A DNA stretch of 64,000 nt from Flavobacterium branchiicola (lineage in GTDB: Bacteria > Bacteroidota > Bacteroidia > Flavobacteriales > Flavobacteriaceae), in contig NZ_JAGYWA010000004.1 in the NCBI RefSeq assembly GCF_018383905.1, forward strand, positions 661,201 to 725,200, read 5' to 3'. A model generated the notes under the pieces. The model was not told where the DNA came from. It was given only the letters and a program-made list of their open reading frames with translations, and made no database searches. A program made the position numbers and the translations under genes. The first letter of the stretch is position 1. Each line of letters opens with the position of its first letter. Positions 1-7,286 of the stretch are shown here, one piece after another.

Positions 1-1
1 C

Positions 2-1027
<1,026 letters not shown>

Positions 1028-1085
1028 AATTTAAAATTCCAATTATAAAAATCCCAAATTCCAAAAATTCCAATTTTGATCTTAC

Positions 1086-1118
1086 AACTTTGTCAAAGTT
1101 TTAAACTTTGACAAAGTT
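1086..1118. repeat. 33-bp near-perfect palindrome
   Basis: Two 16-base arms reading AACTTTGTCAAAGTTT and its exact complement are separated by a single T. Each arm also contains an internal CTTTG/CAAAG symmetry. It lies between the convergent ABC-F gene and the small lipoprotein gene. I recognise this as a type of intergenic palindrome common in flavobacterial genomes, but copy number cannot be seen here. Confidence 0.7.
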
Positions 1119-1130
1119 CAACATCCATAA

Positions 1131-1175
1131 AAAAAATCCCAAACTCCGAGTTTAAATTGGAATTTGGGATTTTTT
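1131..1175. terminator. Bidirectional terminator between convergent genes
   Basis: Arms AAAAAATCCCAAA (1131-1143) and TTTGGGATTTTTT (1163-1175) are exact complements. The hairpin has T-runs on both strands, so it can end the ABC-F transcript and the minus-strand small lipoprotein transcript. Confidence 0.75.
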
Positions 1176-1189
1176 ATTTGTTTATTTTA

Positions 1190-1363
1190 TTATTTGCTGC
1201 CGAAAACCTTGGCAATGATGAAAATAACTATCGCAATAATAAAAATTACGATAAATATCCCGAATCCCATTCCGGCTTTAAAAATGTCTCCTATAACTTC
1301 GCAGCTTGTAAATGAAAACAGTATTACAAATACCATTAACAATCTTAGTATTTTATTTTGCAT
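1190..1363 (-). CDS. Small predicted lipoprotein with one C-terminal membrane helix (57 aa)
   Basis: This short minus-strand frame starts at ATG (1361-1363) and ends at TAA (1190-1192). The N-terminus is a typical lipoprotein signal: MQNK, a hydrophobic stretch, then FTSC with the cysteine at residue 21. After it comes a short GDIFKAGMGFG segment and a long hydrophobic run (about residues 34-51, rich in I/F/V) ending AKVFGSK. The 3' end is followed by a strong bidirectional terminator. A signal plus a second helix in 57 residues is unlikely by chance in an intergenic region. I do not know its function; proteins of this shape occur in flavobacteria as unnamed or misnamed small envelope proteins. 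Confidence 0.65.
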   Translation of the reverse strand: MQNKILRLLMVFVILFSFTSCEVIGDIFKAGMGFGIFIVIFIIAIVIFIIAKVFGSK

Positions 1364-1479
1364 GATTCTGAGTTTTTAAATTCAGTATTAAAATTACTTC
1401 AGGAATCAGGGAAATGTGTTACAGAATTTTTGGGAAATGTTTTAGGATTTGGAGATGAAATATAATTTAGAGGGGAAAT

Positions 1480-2184
1480 TTATTTCATTGCTTTTTGAAT
1501 TTTTTCCAATATTTCGATTAGTTTTAAATATTTGTTATTCAAATTAATTTCTTCAGTTTCTAATTCAGCTGTAAGTTGAGTCAATGTTTGGCAATTTGTA
1601 AATTTTGAAGATTTGGCATGGTGAAAATTAAAAATGTCTTGAAAATGTTCTTGAAAGTGATCTATGTTTTTTGTTAAGATTGCATATTCAGTAACAATTT
1701 GGAAGTATTCAGCAATATTATCATCCAATTTTGTTTCCGTTTCTCTTTGTTGTTGCCCTTTTTCATAATGTTTTTTAAAATCATCTTCATCATTACCAAT
1801 TTGATACGCCCTTAAGTAATATTGCTTATGAACTTTATACATTGCCAAATCTTTTAAAATTTGGACTATTAAATAAGTTTTTGCACGTCCTCTAGAAATA
1901 AGTTTTTGCTGGTTTATCACTTTTTCTTTGCGATTTTTCCATGAATCAATTAATAACTGTGTAACTAATGTAAGTGCAGATCCGATTAATAAGGGACCTA
2001 TAATATTCCAAATGGAATTATTGTCTTCTTTTTCTTTAGTTAGTTTTTCGACTAATTGGTCAAATGACTTATTAATAATTTCAACTTTTTGTAATGTAGT
2101 TTCTTTTTTTGTTACGTTAGGGGTTGAGTTAGAGAAAGATAAGTAAAAGGGAAATATGAGTAATAATAGTAATATTTGTTTCAT
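1480..2184 (-). CDS. Hypothetical membrane-anchored protein (234 aa)
   Basis: Not recognised. The N-terminus MKQILLLLLIFPFYLSFS looks like a signal peptide or signal anchor. A second hydrophobic segment (about residues 58-79, IWNIIGPLLIGSALTLVTQLLI) is followed by the basic stretch WKNRKEK, so the remaining ~150 residues are predicted to be cytoplasmic if the first segment is cleaved or also spans. That C-terminal part is highly charged, helical and probably coiled-coil near the end (ELETEEINLNNKYLKLIEILEKIQKAMK). No catalytic motif is visible. It stands alone between a lipoprotein gene and pyrR, facing away from pyrR. Confidence 0.75.
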   Translation of the reverse strand: MKQILLLLLIFPFYLSFSNSTPNVTKKETTLQKVEIINKSFDQLVEKLTKEKEDNNSIWNIIGPLLIGSALTLVTQLLIDSWKNRKEKVINQQKLISRGRAKTYLIVQILKDLAMYKVHKQYYLRAYQIGNDEDDFKKHYEKGQQQRETETKLDDNIAEYFQIVTEYAILTKNIDHFQEHFQDIFNFHHAKSSKFTNCQTLTQLTAELETEEINLNNKYLKLIEILEKIQKAMK

Positions 2185-2402
2185 AAAAATTACGTTGAAA
2201 TGTTTGGATTAGTTTAAAGATTGTTCACAATTAATTTGTTTTAAATTTAATGTTTTTTATAAATGCAAAATCATCTCTTTGTTTAGCTAAAATATATTTT
2301 AATCTCATAAATTACAAAAAGTTAGTAATAAACCTTAAAAGTACGATATTAATCAAAAAATATTTCCAACCCCAACACCCCAACAAATAAAATCAGATTC
2401 CG

Positions 2403-2410
2403 TATATTTG
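2403..2410 (+). promoter_or_regulatory. Candidate -7 element TATATTTG for pyrR
   Basis: Exact match to the Bacteroidota -7 consensus TAnnTTTG, 24 bases before the pyrR ATG at 2435. It overlaps an in-frame TTG at 2408, which argues that this TTG is promoter sequence and not the start codon. No convincing -33 TTG is seen at the usual spacing. Confidence 0.5.
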
Positions 2411-2434
2411 CCCGACCAATCATTACAATTAATT

Positions 2435-2974
2435 ATGAGCCAGAAAGTATTACTTAATTCAAAAGAAGTTACTATTATACTTCACCGTTTGGCTTGTCAG
2501 TTAATCGAAAAACATCTTGATTTCTCCAATACTATTTTAGTGGGAATTCAGCCAAGAGGCGTTTTTTTGGCAGAACGTTTAAAACAAATATTAGAAAACG
2601 AATATCAGGTTCCGGAGATTTCTTTGGGTTATTTGGATATCACTTTTTTTAGAGATGATTTTCGTCGTACAGAAAAACCACTTGAAGCCAACAAAACTCA
2701 AATCAATTTTATAGTCGAAGACAAAAAAGTCATTTTTATAGATGACGTATTGTTTACCGGTCGAAGTATTCGTTCTGCGTTAACAGCCATTCAATCTTTT
2801 GGAAGACCTTCAGAAATTGAATTGTTAGTTTTAATAGACAGACGTTTTAGCCGTCATTTACCAATTCAGCCCGATTATCGCGGTCGTCAGGTAGATGCTA
2901 TTAATGGCGAAAAAGTAATTGTAAGCTGGCAGGAAAATGATGGTGAAGATGTTGTTCACTTAGTGACAAATTAG
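2435..2974 (+). CDS. pyrR: PyrR-type bifunctional pyr regulator / uracil phosphoribosyltransferase
   Basis: PyrR is a type I phosphoribosyltransferase that makes UMP from uracil and PRPP and, in Firmicutes, binds pyr mRNA to control attenuation. The PRPP-binding loop VIFIDDVLFTGRS is at about residues 99-111 and the core strand TILVGIQPRGVFLA at 33-46. I chose ATG 2435 (179 aa, the usual PyrR length) over an upstream TTG at 2408, because the TTG lies inside a -7 promoter element. pyrB follows 96 bp downstream in the same direction, which supports a pyrimidine role. The short leader leaves no room for a Firmicutes-style attenuator upstream of pyrR, so RNA-based regulation, if any, would have to act in the pyrR-pyrB gap. 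Function strong; regulatory role inferred. Confidence 0.9.
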   Translation: MSQKVLLNSKEVTIILHRLACQLIEKHLDFSNTILVGIQPRGVFLAERLKQILENEYQVPEISLGYLDITFFRDDFRRTEKPLEANKTQINFIVEDKKVIFIDDVLFTGRSIRSALTAIQSFGRPSEIELLVLIDRRFSRHLPIQPDYRGRQVDAINGEKVIVSWQENDGEDVVHLVTN

Positions 2975-2977
2975 TTT

Positions 2978-3050
2978 AATCGGTTAACCGGTTAATTGTT
3001 TAATCGGAAAAACCAAACGATTAAACGATTTTAGAAATAAACGATTAAAC
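2978..3050. repeat. Intergenic inverted-repeat element in the pyrR-pyrB gap
   Basis: The gap holds a perfect 12-bp palindrome TTAACCGGTTAA (2984-2995), then GTTTAATCG (2998-3006) facing CGATTAAAC at 3018-3026 and again at 3042-3050. The order of motifs matches the element at 4588-4671, so both belong to one dispersed family. It may fold in the pyrRB transcript; a role is not shown. Confidence 0.6.
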
Positions 3051-3070
3051 AAAATATATAAACACACAAG

Positions 3071-3997
3071 ATGAAAGAATTAAGCGTAAATCATTTATTA
3101 GGAATCAAATATATCAACGAGAATGATATTAACCTGATTTTTGAAACGGCAGATCATTTTAAAGAAGTCATTAATAGACCGATTAAAAAAGTTCCTTCAT
3201 TACGAGATATTACCATTGCCAATATTTTCTTCGAAAACAGTACCAGAACCAAACTCTCTTTTGAATTAGCGCAGAAACGTTTATCTGCTGATGTGATCAG
3301 TTTTTCTGCAGCTCAGTCATCGGTTAAAAAAGGAGAAACCCTGATTGATACTGTTAATAATATCCTTTCGATGAAAGTGGATATGGTTGTAATGCGCCAC
3401 TCCAATCCCGGAGCGGCTTATTTTTTATCTAAAAATGTCAAAGCAAGTATCGTAAACGCAGGCGACGGCGCGCACGAACATCCAACTCAGGCTTTATTGG
3501 ACAGTTATTCTATTAGAGAAAAACTAGGTGATGTTGCCGGAAAAAAAGTAGTTATTGTAGGTGATATTCTGCATTCTAGAGTTGCCTTATCCAATATATA
3601 TGCTTTGCAAATGCAAGGTGCAGAAGTAAAAGTCTGTGGACCAAAAACATTGATTCCGAGATATATTGAATCGCTTGGTGTTACAGTCGAACCGAATTTA
3701 AGAAAGGCCTTAGAATGGTGTGATGTTGCAAATATGCTTCGTGTACAAAACGAACGTATGGATGTAAACTTCTTCCCATCAACTCGTGAATACGCACAAC
3801 AATACGGAGTAGATAAACCGCTTTTGGATTCGCTAGGAAAAGAAATTGTAATCATGCACCCGGGACCAATCAATAGAGGAGTAGAGATTACTTCTGAAGT
3901 TGCTGATTCTGATCATTCTGTAATCTTAAATCAGGTTGAAAATGGTGTAGCGATTAGAATGGCGGTAATTTATTTATTGGCTTCGAAAATACAATAG
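3071..3997 (+). CDS. pyrB: Aspartate carbamoyltransferase catalytic subunit
   Basis: Condenses carbamoyl phosphate with L-aspartate to N-carbamoyl-L-aspartate, the committed step of pyrimidine synthesis, in the cytoplasm. The carbamoyl-phosphate loop STRTKLSFE is at residues 57-65, the 80s-loop SSVKKGE at about 83-89, HPTQALLDS at 137-145 and the aspartate-loop HPGPINRGVEI at about 262-272. At 308 aa it has the normal length of the catalytic chain. No pyrI regulatory-chain gene is adjacent. It follows pyrR in the same direction and is probably co-transcribed with it. Confidence 0.97.
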   Translation: MKELSVNHLLGIKYINENDINLIFETADHFKEVINRPIKKVPSLRDITIANIFFENSTRTKLSFELAQKRLSADVISFSAAQSSVKKGETLIDTVNNILSMKVDMVVMRHSNPGAAYFLSKNVKASIVNAGDGAHEHPTQALLDSYSIREKLGDVAGKKVVIVGDILHSRVALSNIYALQMQGAEVKVCGPKTLIPRYIESLGVTVEPNLRKALEWCDVANMLRVQNERMDVNFFPSTREYAQQYGVDKPLLDSLGKEIVIMHPGPINRGVEITSEVADSDHSVILNQVENGVAIRMAVIYLLASKIQ

Positions 3998-4034
3998 ATT
4001 TTTGTTTCAAGTTTCGGGTTTCAAGTTGCGTAAC

Positions 4035-4141
4035 GTTTGTCATTTCGACGTAAGGAGAAATCGCACTTGTTTGTCGATAAAGATTGGCTCATACTTTGCG
4101 GAGTTTCTAGTGAGATTTCTCCTTACGTCGAAATGACAAAC
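4035..4141. repeat. Perfect 28-bp inverted repeat (intergenic REP-like element)
   Basis: Left arm 4035-4062 (starting GTTTGTCATTTCGACGTAAG) and right arm 4114-4141 are exact reverse complements over 28 bases, with a 51-base loop. Single arms of the same sequence recur at 45683-45707 and, inverted, at 46133-46160. A weak open frame spans the element but its codons are just the repeat, so I do not call a gene. Confidence 0.85.
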
Positions 4142-4244
4142 TGTGTGTACACAAAACCTGAAACTTTAAACCTGAAACTAAAAACAACAAATAAAAAAAC
4201 TTCGTACATTAGCTGTATAAATTATAAGCCCCACTTATTATAAA

Positions 4245-4577
4245 ATGAAAGTAGATCAAAAAGGACATACCGTTACTATTAAAGATACTCAAGGAGATGT
4301 AAATGCTTTCTTGGAAAAAGTAACGCAACAAATTAAAACCTTTGAAAAACACAATATTATAATCGATTTATCTTCGGATGCTGCATTGACAGAAAAAGAT
4401 TTGAAACTTTTTCTTCCTCTTTCAAAGGCACAGAAAAAAGCAAAAAAGTCGTTTGTAATTGTTGTTTCTGATCTTGATTTTAATGCTATTTCAGATAAAT
4501 TACTGGTGGTTCCGTCACTTTTGGAAGCACACGATATTATCGAAATGGAAGAAATAGAAAGAGACCTCGGATTTTAA
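4245..4577 (+). CDS. Small STAS-like / anti-sigma-antagonist-like protein upstream of RNase Z (110 aa)
   Basis: Small soluble protein with alternating beta and alpha segments: KVDQKGHTVTIKDTQ, a helix, NIIIDLSS at about residues 37-44, SFVIVVSD at about 70-77 and a C-terminal acidic helix. This fits a STAS-like fold (sulfate transporter / anti-sigma antagonist), but I see no conserved phosphorylated serine motif with confidence. It sits 92 bp upstream of the RNase Z gene, with a long hairpin between them. Function unknown; fold assignment is inference. Confidence 0.7.
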   Translation: MKVDQKGHTVTIKDTQGDVNAFLEKVTQQIKTFEKHNIIIDLSSDAALTEKDLKLFLPLSKAQKKAKKSFVIVVSDLDFNAISDKLLVVPSLLEAHDIIEMEEIERDLGF

Positions 4578-4587
4578 ATATTGGTTT

Positions 4588-4671
4588 AATTGTTTATTCG
4601 TTCAACCGTTTAATCGATTTGATTTAATTTTAGACGATTAAACGATTTACCAAATAAACGAATAAACAATT
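4588..4671. repeat. Nested inverted repeat overlapping the RNase Z start codon
   Basis: The outer arms ATTGTTTATTCGTT (4589-4602) and its exact complement (4657-4670) enclose inner arms CGTTTAATCG (4607-4616) and CGATTAAACG (4635-4644). The right outer arm runs into the TTG start codon of rnz at 4670-4672. Same motif order as the pyrR-pyrB gap element. Confidence 0.75.
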
Positions 4672-5575
4672 GAGACTAACAATACTTGGCTGTTATGCCG
4701 CTACTCCCAGAACTATTACTAACCCGACTGCGCAGGTTTTAGAAATTAAGAATCGTTTATTTTTAATTGACTGCGGGGAAGGAACACAGGTTCAGCTTCG
4801 AAAGAACAAAATTAAATTCTCAAAAATTAACCACATTTTTATTTCCCATCTTCATGGGGATCATTTGTATGGATTAATTGGAACCATTTCGACTTTTTCT
4901 CTTTTGGGAAGAACTACCGATTTGCATATTTATGGGCCAAAAGGAATCAAAGAACTTATTCTTCTTCAGTTAAAATTAACGGAATCCTGGACGACTTATA
5001 ATTTGTTTTTCCACGAATTAGAGTCTAAAGAAAGTGAAGTTATTTTTGAAGATAAAAAAGTGATTGTAAAGACAATTCCGCTGAAACATCGCGTTTATAC
5101 TAATGGATATCTTTTTGAAGAAAAACCGGATGAAAGAAAGCTAAATGTTGAAGCAGTTCAGAAATATGATATTCACGTTGCTTATTATCAAAAGATAAAA
5201 AACGGAAGTGATATTACACTAGATAACGGAACTGTAATTGCAAATGAGCTTCTTACTTTTGATCCTGAAAAGCCAAAAAGTTATGCGTTTTGCTCTGACA
5301 CTGTTTATCACGAAGCTGTACTACCGATAATCAAAGATGTGGATGTGCTGTATCATGAGTCTACTTTTTTGGAAGCGGAAGCTGCACTGGCACAAAAAAC
5401 ATTGCATTCAACGGCAAAAGAAGCGGCAAGAATAGCATTAAAAGCAAATGTAAAGCATTTGGTTTTAGGGCATTATTCTACACGATATGACGGTATTGAA
5501 CGTTTTAAAGAAGAAGCTCTGGAAGTTTTCCCAAATGTACTTTTAGGAAATGATGGAGTGAGTTTTGAATTTTGA
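4670..5575 (+). CDS. rnz: Ribonuclease Z (tRNase Z, short form)
   Basis: Metallo-beta-lactamase-fold endonuclease that trims tRNA 3' trailers. The Zn-binding motif HLHGDH is at residues 60-65, with further ligands in CSDTVYHE (about 219-226) and LGHYSTRY near residue 266. The length of 301 aa is usual for the short bacterial form. The start must be the TTG at 4670: the frame is closed by TAA at 4655-4657, there is no ATG between, and MRLTILGCYAATPR is the expected N-terminus. The TTG is part of a long inverted repeat, so its accessibility could depend on RNA folding. Confidence 0.95.
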   Translation: MRLTILGCYAATPRTITNPTAQVLEIKNRLFLIDCGEGTQVQLRKNKIKFSKINHIFISHLHGDHLYGLIGTISTFSLLGRTTDLHIYGPKGIKELILLQLKLTESWTTYNLFFHELESKESEVIFEDKKVIVKTIPLKHRVYTNGYLFEEKPDERKLNVEAVQKYDIHVAYYQKIKNGSDITLDNGTVIANELLTFDPEKPKSYAFCSDTVYHEAVLPIIKDVDVLYHESTFLEAEAALAQKTLHSTAKEAARIALKANVKHLVLGHYSTRYDGIERFKEEALEVFPNVLLGNDGVSFEF

Positions 5576-5626
5576 TTTTAAAAGAGACTAAGGTTCTGAG
5601 ATGCTGAGGTTCTAAGTTTTTTTGGA

Positions 5627-5721
5627 TTGTCAGGCTGAGCGTAGTCGAAGCCCTCGTTTGAAAATTAAATCCTGTAACAAAAGTCCTTCTCCCGAAGACT
5701 CTGGATCGCTCAGGATGACAA
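5627..5721. repeat. Imperfect inverted repeat with TGTCAGGCTGAGCG-type arms
   Basis: TTGTCAGGCTGAGCG (5627-5641) faces CGCTCAGGATGACAA (5707-5721); 13 of 15 positions pair. Just downstream, the motif atctaagaaagtctaa occurs twice (about 5796-5830). No gene is seen in 5576-5832. Confidence 0.65.
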
Positions 5722-5832
5722 CGTGAAAAACCTAAAACTTGAAACTTTAAACCTGACCCGAGGCTGAAAGCCGAACTGGCGAAGCAAACAAAAAAATCTA
5801 AGAAAGTCTAACAATCTAAGAAAGTCTAAAAA

Positions 5833-6477
5833 ATGAATGATTTAAGCAATTATAGAAGATCTTACGAGAAAAGTGAATTACTGGAAACCAATATTCCGGA
5901 AGATCCAATTAATCTTTTTAACCGTTGGTTTCACGAAGTGGAAGATTTTGGAGGAAGCGGTGAAGTAAATGCCATGACAGTTTCGACGATTGGGCTGGAT
6001 GGTTTTCCGAAATCGCGTGTTGTTTTGCTGAAGAAATTTTCTGAGGAAGGTTTTATATTTTACACCAATTATGATTCAGAAAAAGGAAAAGCGATTGCCA
6101 ATAACCCAAATGTGTGTTTGTCTTTTTTCTGGCAGGAAATGGAACGTCAGGTAATTATTAAAGGTATTGCAGAAAAGACTTCTGAGAATATTTCAGATGG
6201 TTATTTTGATTCGCGTCCGGATGGAAGTAAGTTAGGTGCAATTGTTTCGCATCAGAGTGAAGTGATTCCGTCGAGAGATTTTTTAGAAGAAAACTTAAAG
6301 AAGCTGGAAGCTGAATTTGAAGGAAAATCAATTCCGAGACCACAAAACTGGGGAGGATTTATTGTGACTCCATTGCAGGTTGAATTTTGGCAGGGAAGGC
6401 CAAACAGACTGCATGACAGAATACGTTATACAAGCCAATCTGACTTTTCGTGGAAGATTGAGCGTCTATCTTCTTAA
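5833..6477 (+). CDS. pdxH: Pyridoxamine/pyridoxine 5'-phosphate oxidase
   Basis: FMN-dependent enzyme that oxidises PNP or PMP to pyridoxal 5'-phosphate, the last step of vitamin B6 synthesis and salvage. Features seen: FMN-binding strand SRVVLLKKF near residues 61-69, YTNYDSEKGKAI at about 77-88, the central FFWQEMERQVIIKG, and the C-terminal PLQVEFWQGRPNRLHDRIRY. At 214 aa it is full length. Start ATG 5833 gives the expected MNDLSNYRRSYEKSEL. It stands alone after a repeat-rich gap. Confidence 0.95.
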   Translation: MNDLSNYRRSYEKSELLETNIPEDPINLFNRWFHEVEDFGGSGEVNAMTVSTIGLDGFPKSRVVLLKKFSEEGFIFYTNYDSEKGKAIANNPNVCLSFFWQEMERQVIIKGIAEKTSENISDGYFDSRPDGSKLGAIVSHQSEVIPSRDFLEENLKKLEAEFEGKSIPRPQNWGGFIVTPLQVEFWQGRPNRLHDRIRYTSQSDFSWKIERLSS

Positions 6478-6527
6478 AATGTAAGATTATTCTATATTAA
6501 AATAAAAAATACGTGTAGTTCGTCGAT

Positions 6528-6535
6528 TAATTTTG
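6528..6535 (+). promoter_or_regulatory. Candidate -7 element TAATTTTG
   Basis: Exact TAnnTTTG match about 110 bases upstream of the CAP-domain lipoprotein gene. No clear -33 TTG at the right spacing, so only a candidate. Confidence 0.35.
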
Positions 6536-6651
6536 TAGTTTAACGGTAAAATGAATATGTTTGAAATAGAAAAACAAAAACTATTCATTTAAAAATAAAT
6601 TTAAAGGATTTGCCCCAACATTTACTTTAAACCGCTAAAATGCTGTTGATT

Positions 6652-7158
6652 ATGAAAAAGATTATGCGCACCATGTTGTTCATTGCGATTTTAGTCGCAA
6701 TGAACGCATGTTCTGCTGACACTGCCGAAGGTTCTACTACTGATACTGCTTCAACTGAAGCTATGGTAAAAGACTATTCTTATAATGATTCTGAGGTCGA
6801 AACGATGCAATTAATAAATGATTACCGCGTAAGTGTTGGTCTTAATGCATTGCAAAGAATAAACCATATTTCTTTTAAATGTGAAGAGCATAACGATTAT
6901 ATGATTGCGAATAATGTTGTCGATCATAATGATTTTGTATCCCGTTCTGATAATATGATTAAAGTTCTTGGTGCCAAAAAAGTAGGTGAGAATGTTGCTT
7001 ATAACTACAAAACGTCTCAAGCTGCTGTGAAAGCCTGGTTAGAAAGCCCGGGACACAAAGAAAATATCGAAGGAGACTTTACGCATTTTGGTTTATCTGT
7101 TACGGTTGATGCTAAAACAGGTAAAAAATATTATACTAATATATTTGTCAAAATTTAA
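6652..7158 (+). CDS. CAP/SCP-domain (PR-1-like) secreted lipoprotein
   Basis: The N-terminus MKKIMRTMLFIAILVAMNAC is a lipoprotein signal with the lipidated cysteine at residue 20. An ATG at 6640 is also in frame, but the one at 6652 gives the canonical basic MKK start. After a short S/T-rich linker comes a CAP domain (about residues 45-168) with LINDYRVSVGLNAL, EEHNDYMIANN, GENVAYN and AWLESPGHKENIEG, the hallmark sequences of bacterial SCP-like extracellular proteins. The biochemical role of these proteins in bacteria is mostly unknown. Expected location is the periplasm or outer membrane. Two consecutive hairpins lie downstream. Confidence 0.88.
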   Translation: MKKIMRTMLFIAILVAMNACSADTAEGSTTDTASTEAMVKDYSYNDSEVETMQLINDYRVSVGLNALQRINHISFKCEEHNDYMIANNVVDHNDFVSRSDNMIKVLGAKKVGENVAYNYKTSQAAVKAWLESPGHKENIEGDFTHFGLSVTVDAKTGKKYYTNIFVKI

Positions 7159-7191
7159 GATATTAATTTAAAGACTGGTTGGTTTTTAGTG

Positions 7192-7226
7192 ATCGTTGTA
7201 ATTCTTAGGAATGCAACGATTTTTTT
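7192..7226 (+). terminator. Rho-independent terminator of the CAP lipoprotein gene
   Basis: ATCGTTG (7192-7198) pairs with CAACGAT (7214-7220) and is followed by a T run. Confidence 0.75.
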
Positions 7227-7232
7227 GTATAA

Positions 7233-7260
7233 AAAAAGCTGCCCTGAGAGACAGCTTTTT
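7233..7260. terminator. Terminator hairpin at the end of the minus-strand OmpA gene
   Basis: AAAAAGCTG and CAGCTTTTT flank a 10-base loop. On the minus strand the stem is followed by a T run, so it can end the ompA-side operon. Confidence 0.75.
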
Positions 7261-7286
7261 ATGGTTTATAATGATTGTGTAATTAA

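Noticed and set aside
2408..2434. Upstream TTG start for pyrR
   Set aside because: The TTG is part of the -7 element TATATTTG; the ATG at 2435 gives the normal length.
4037..4243. Open frame of 68 codons on the plus strand
   Set aside because: It consists mostly of the two arms of the 28-bp inverted repeat and has no gene-like features.
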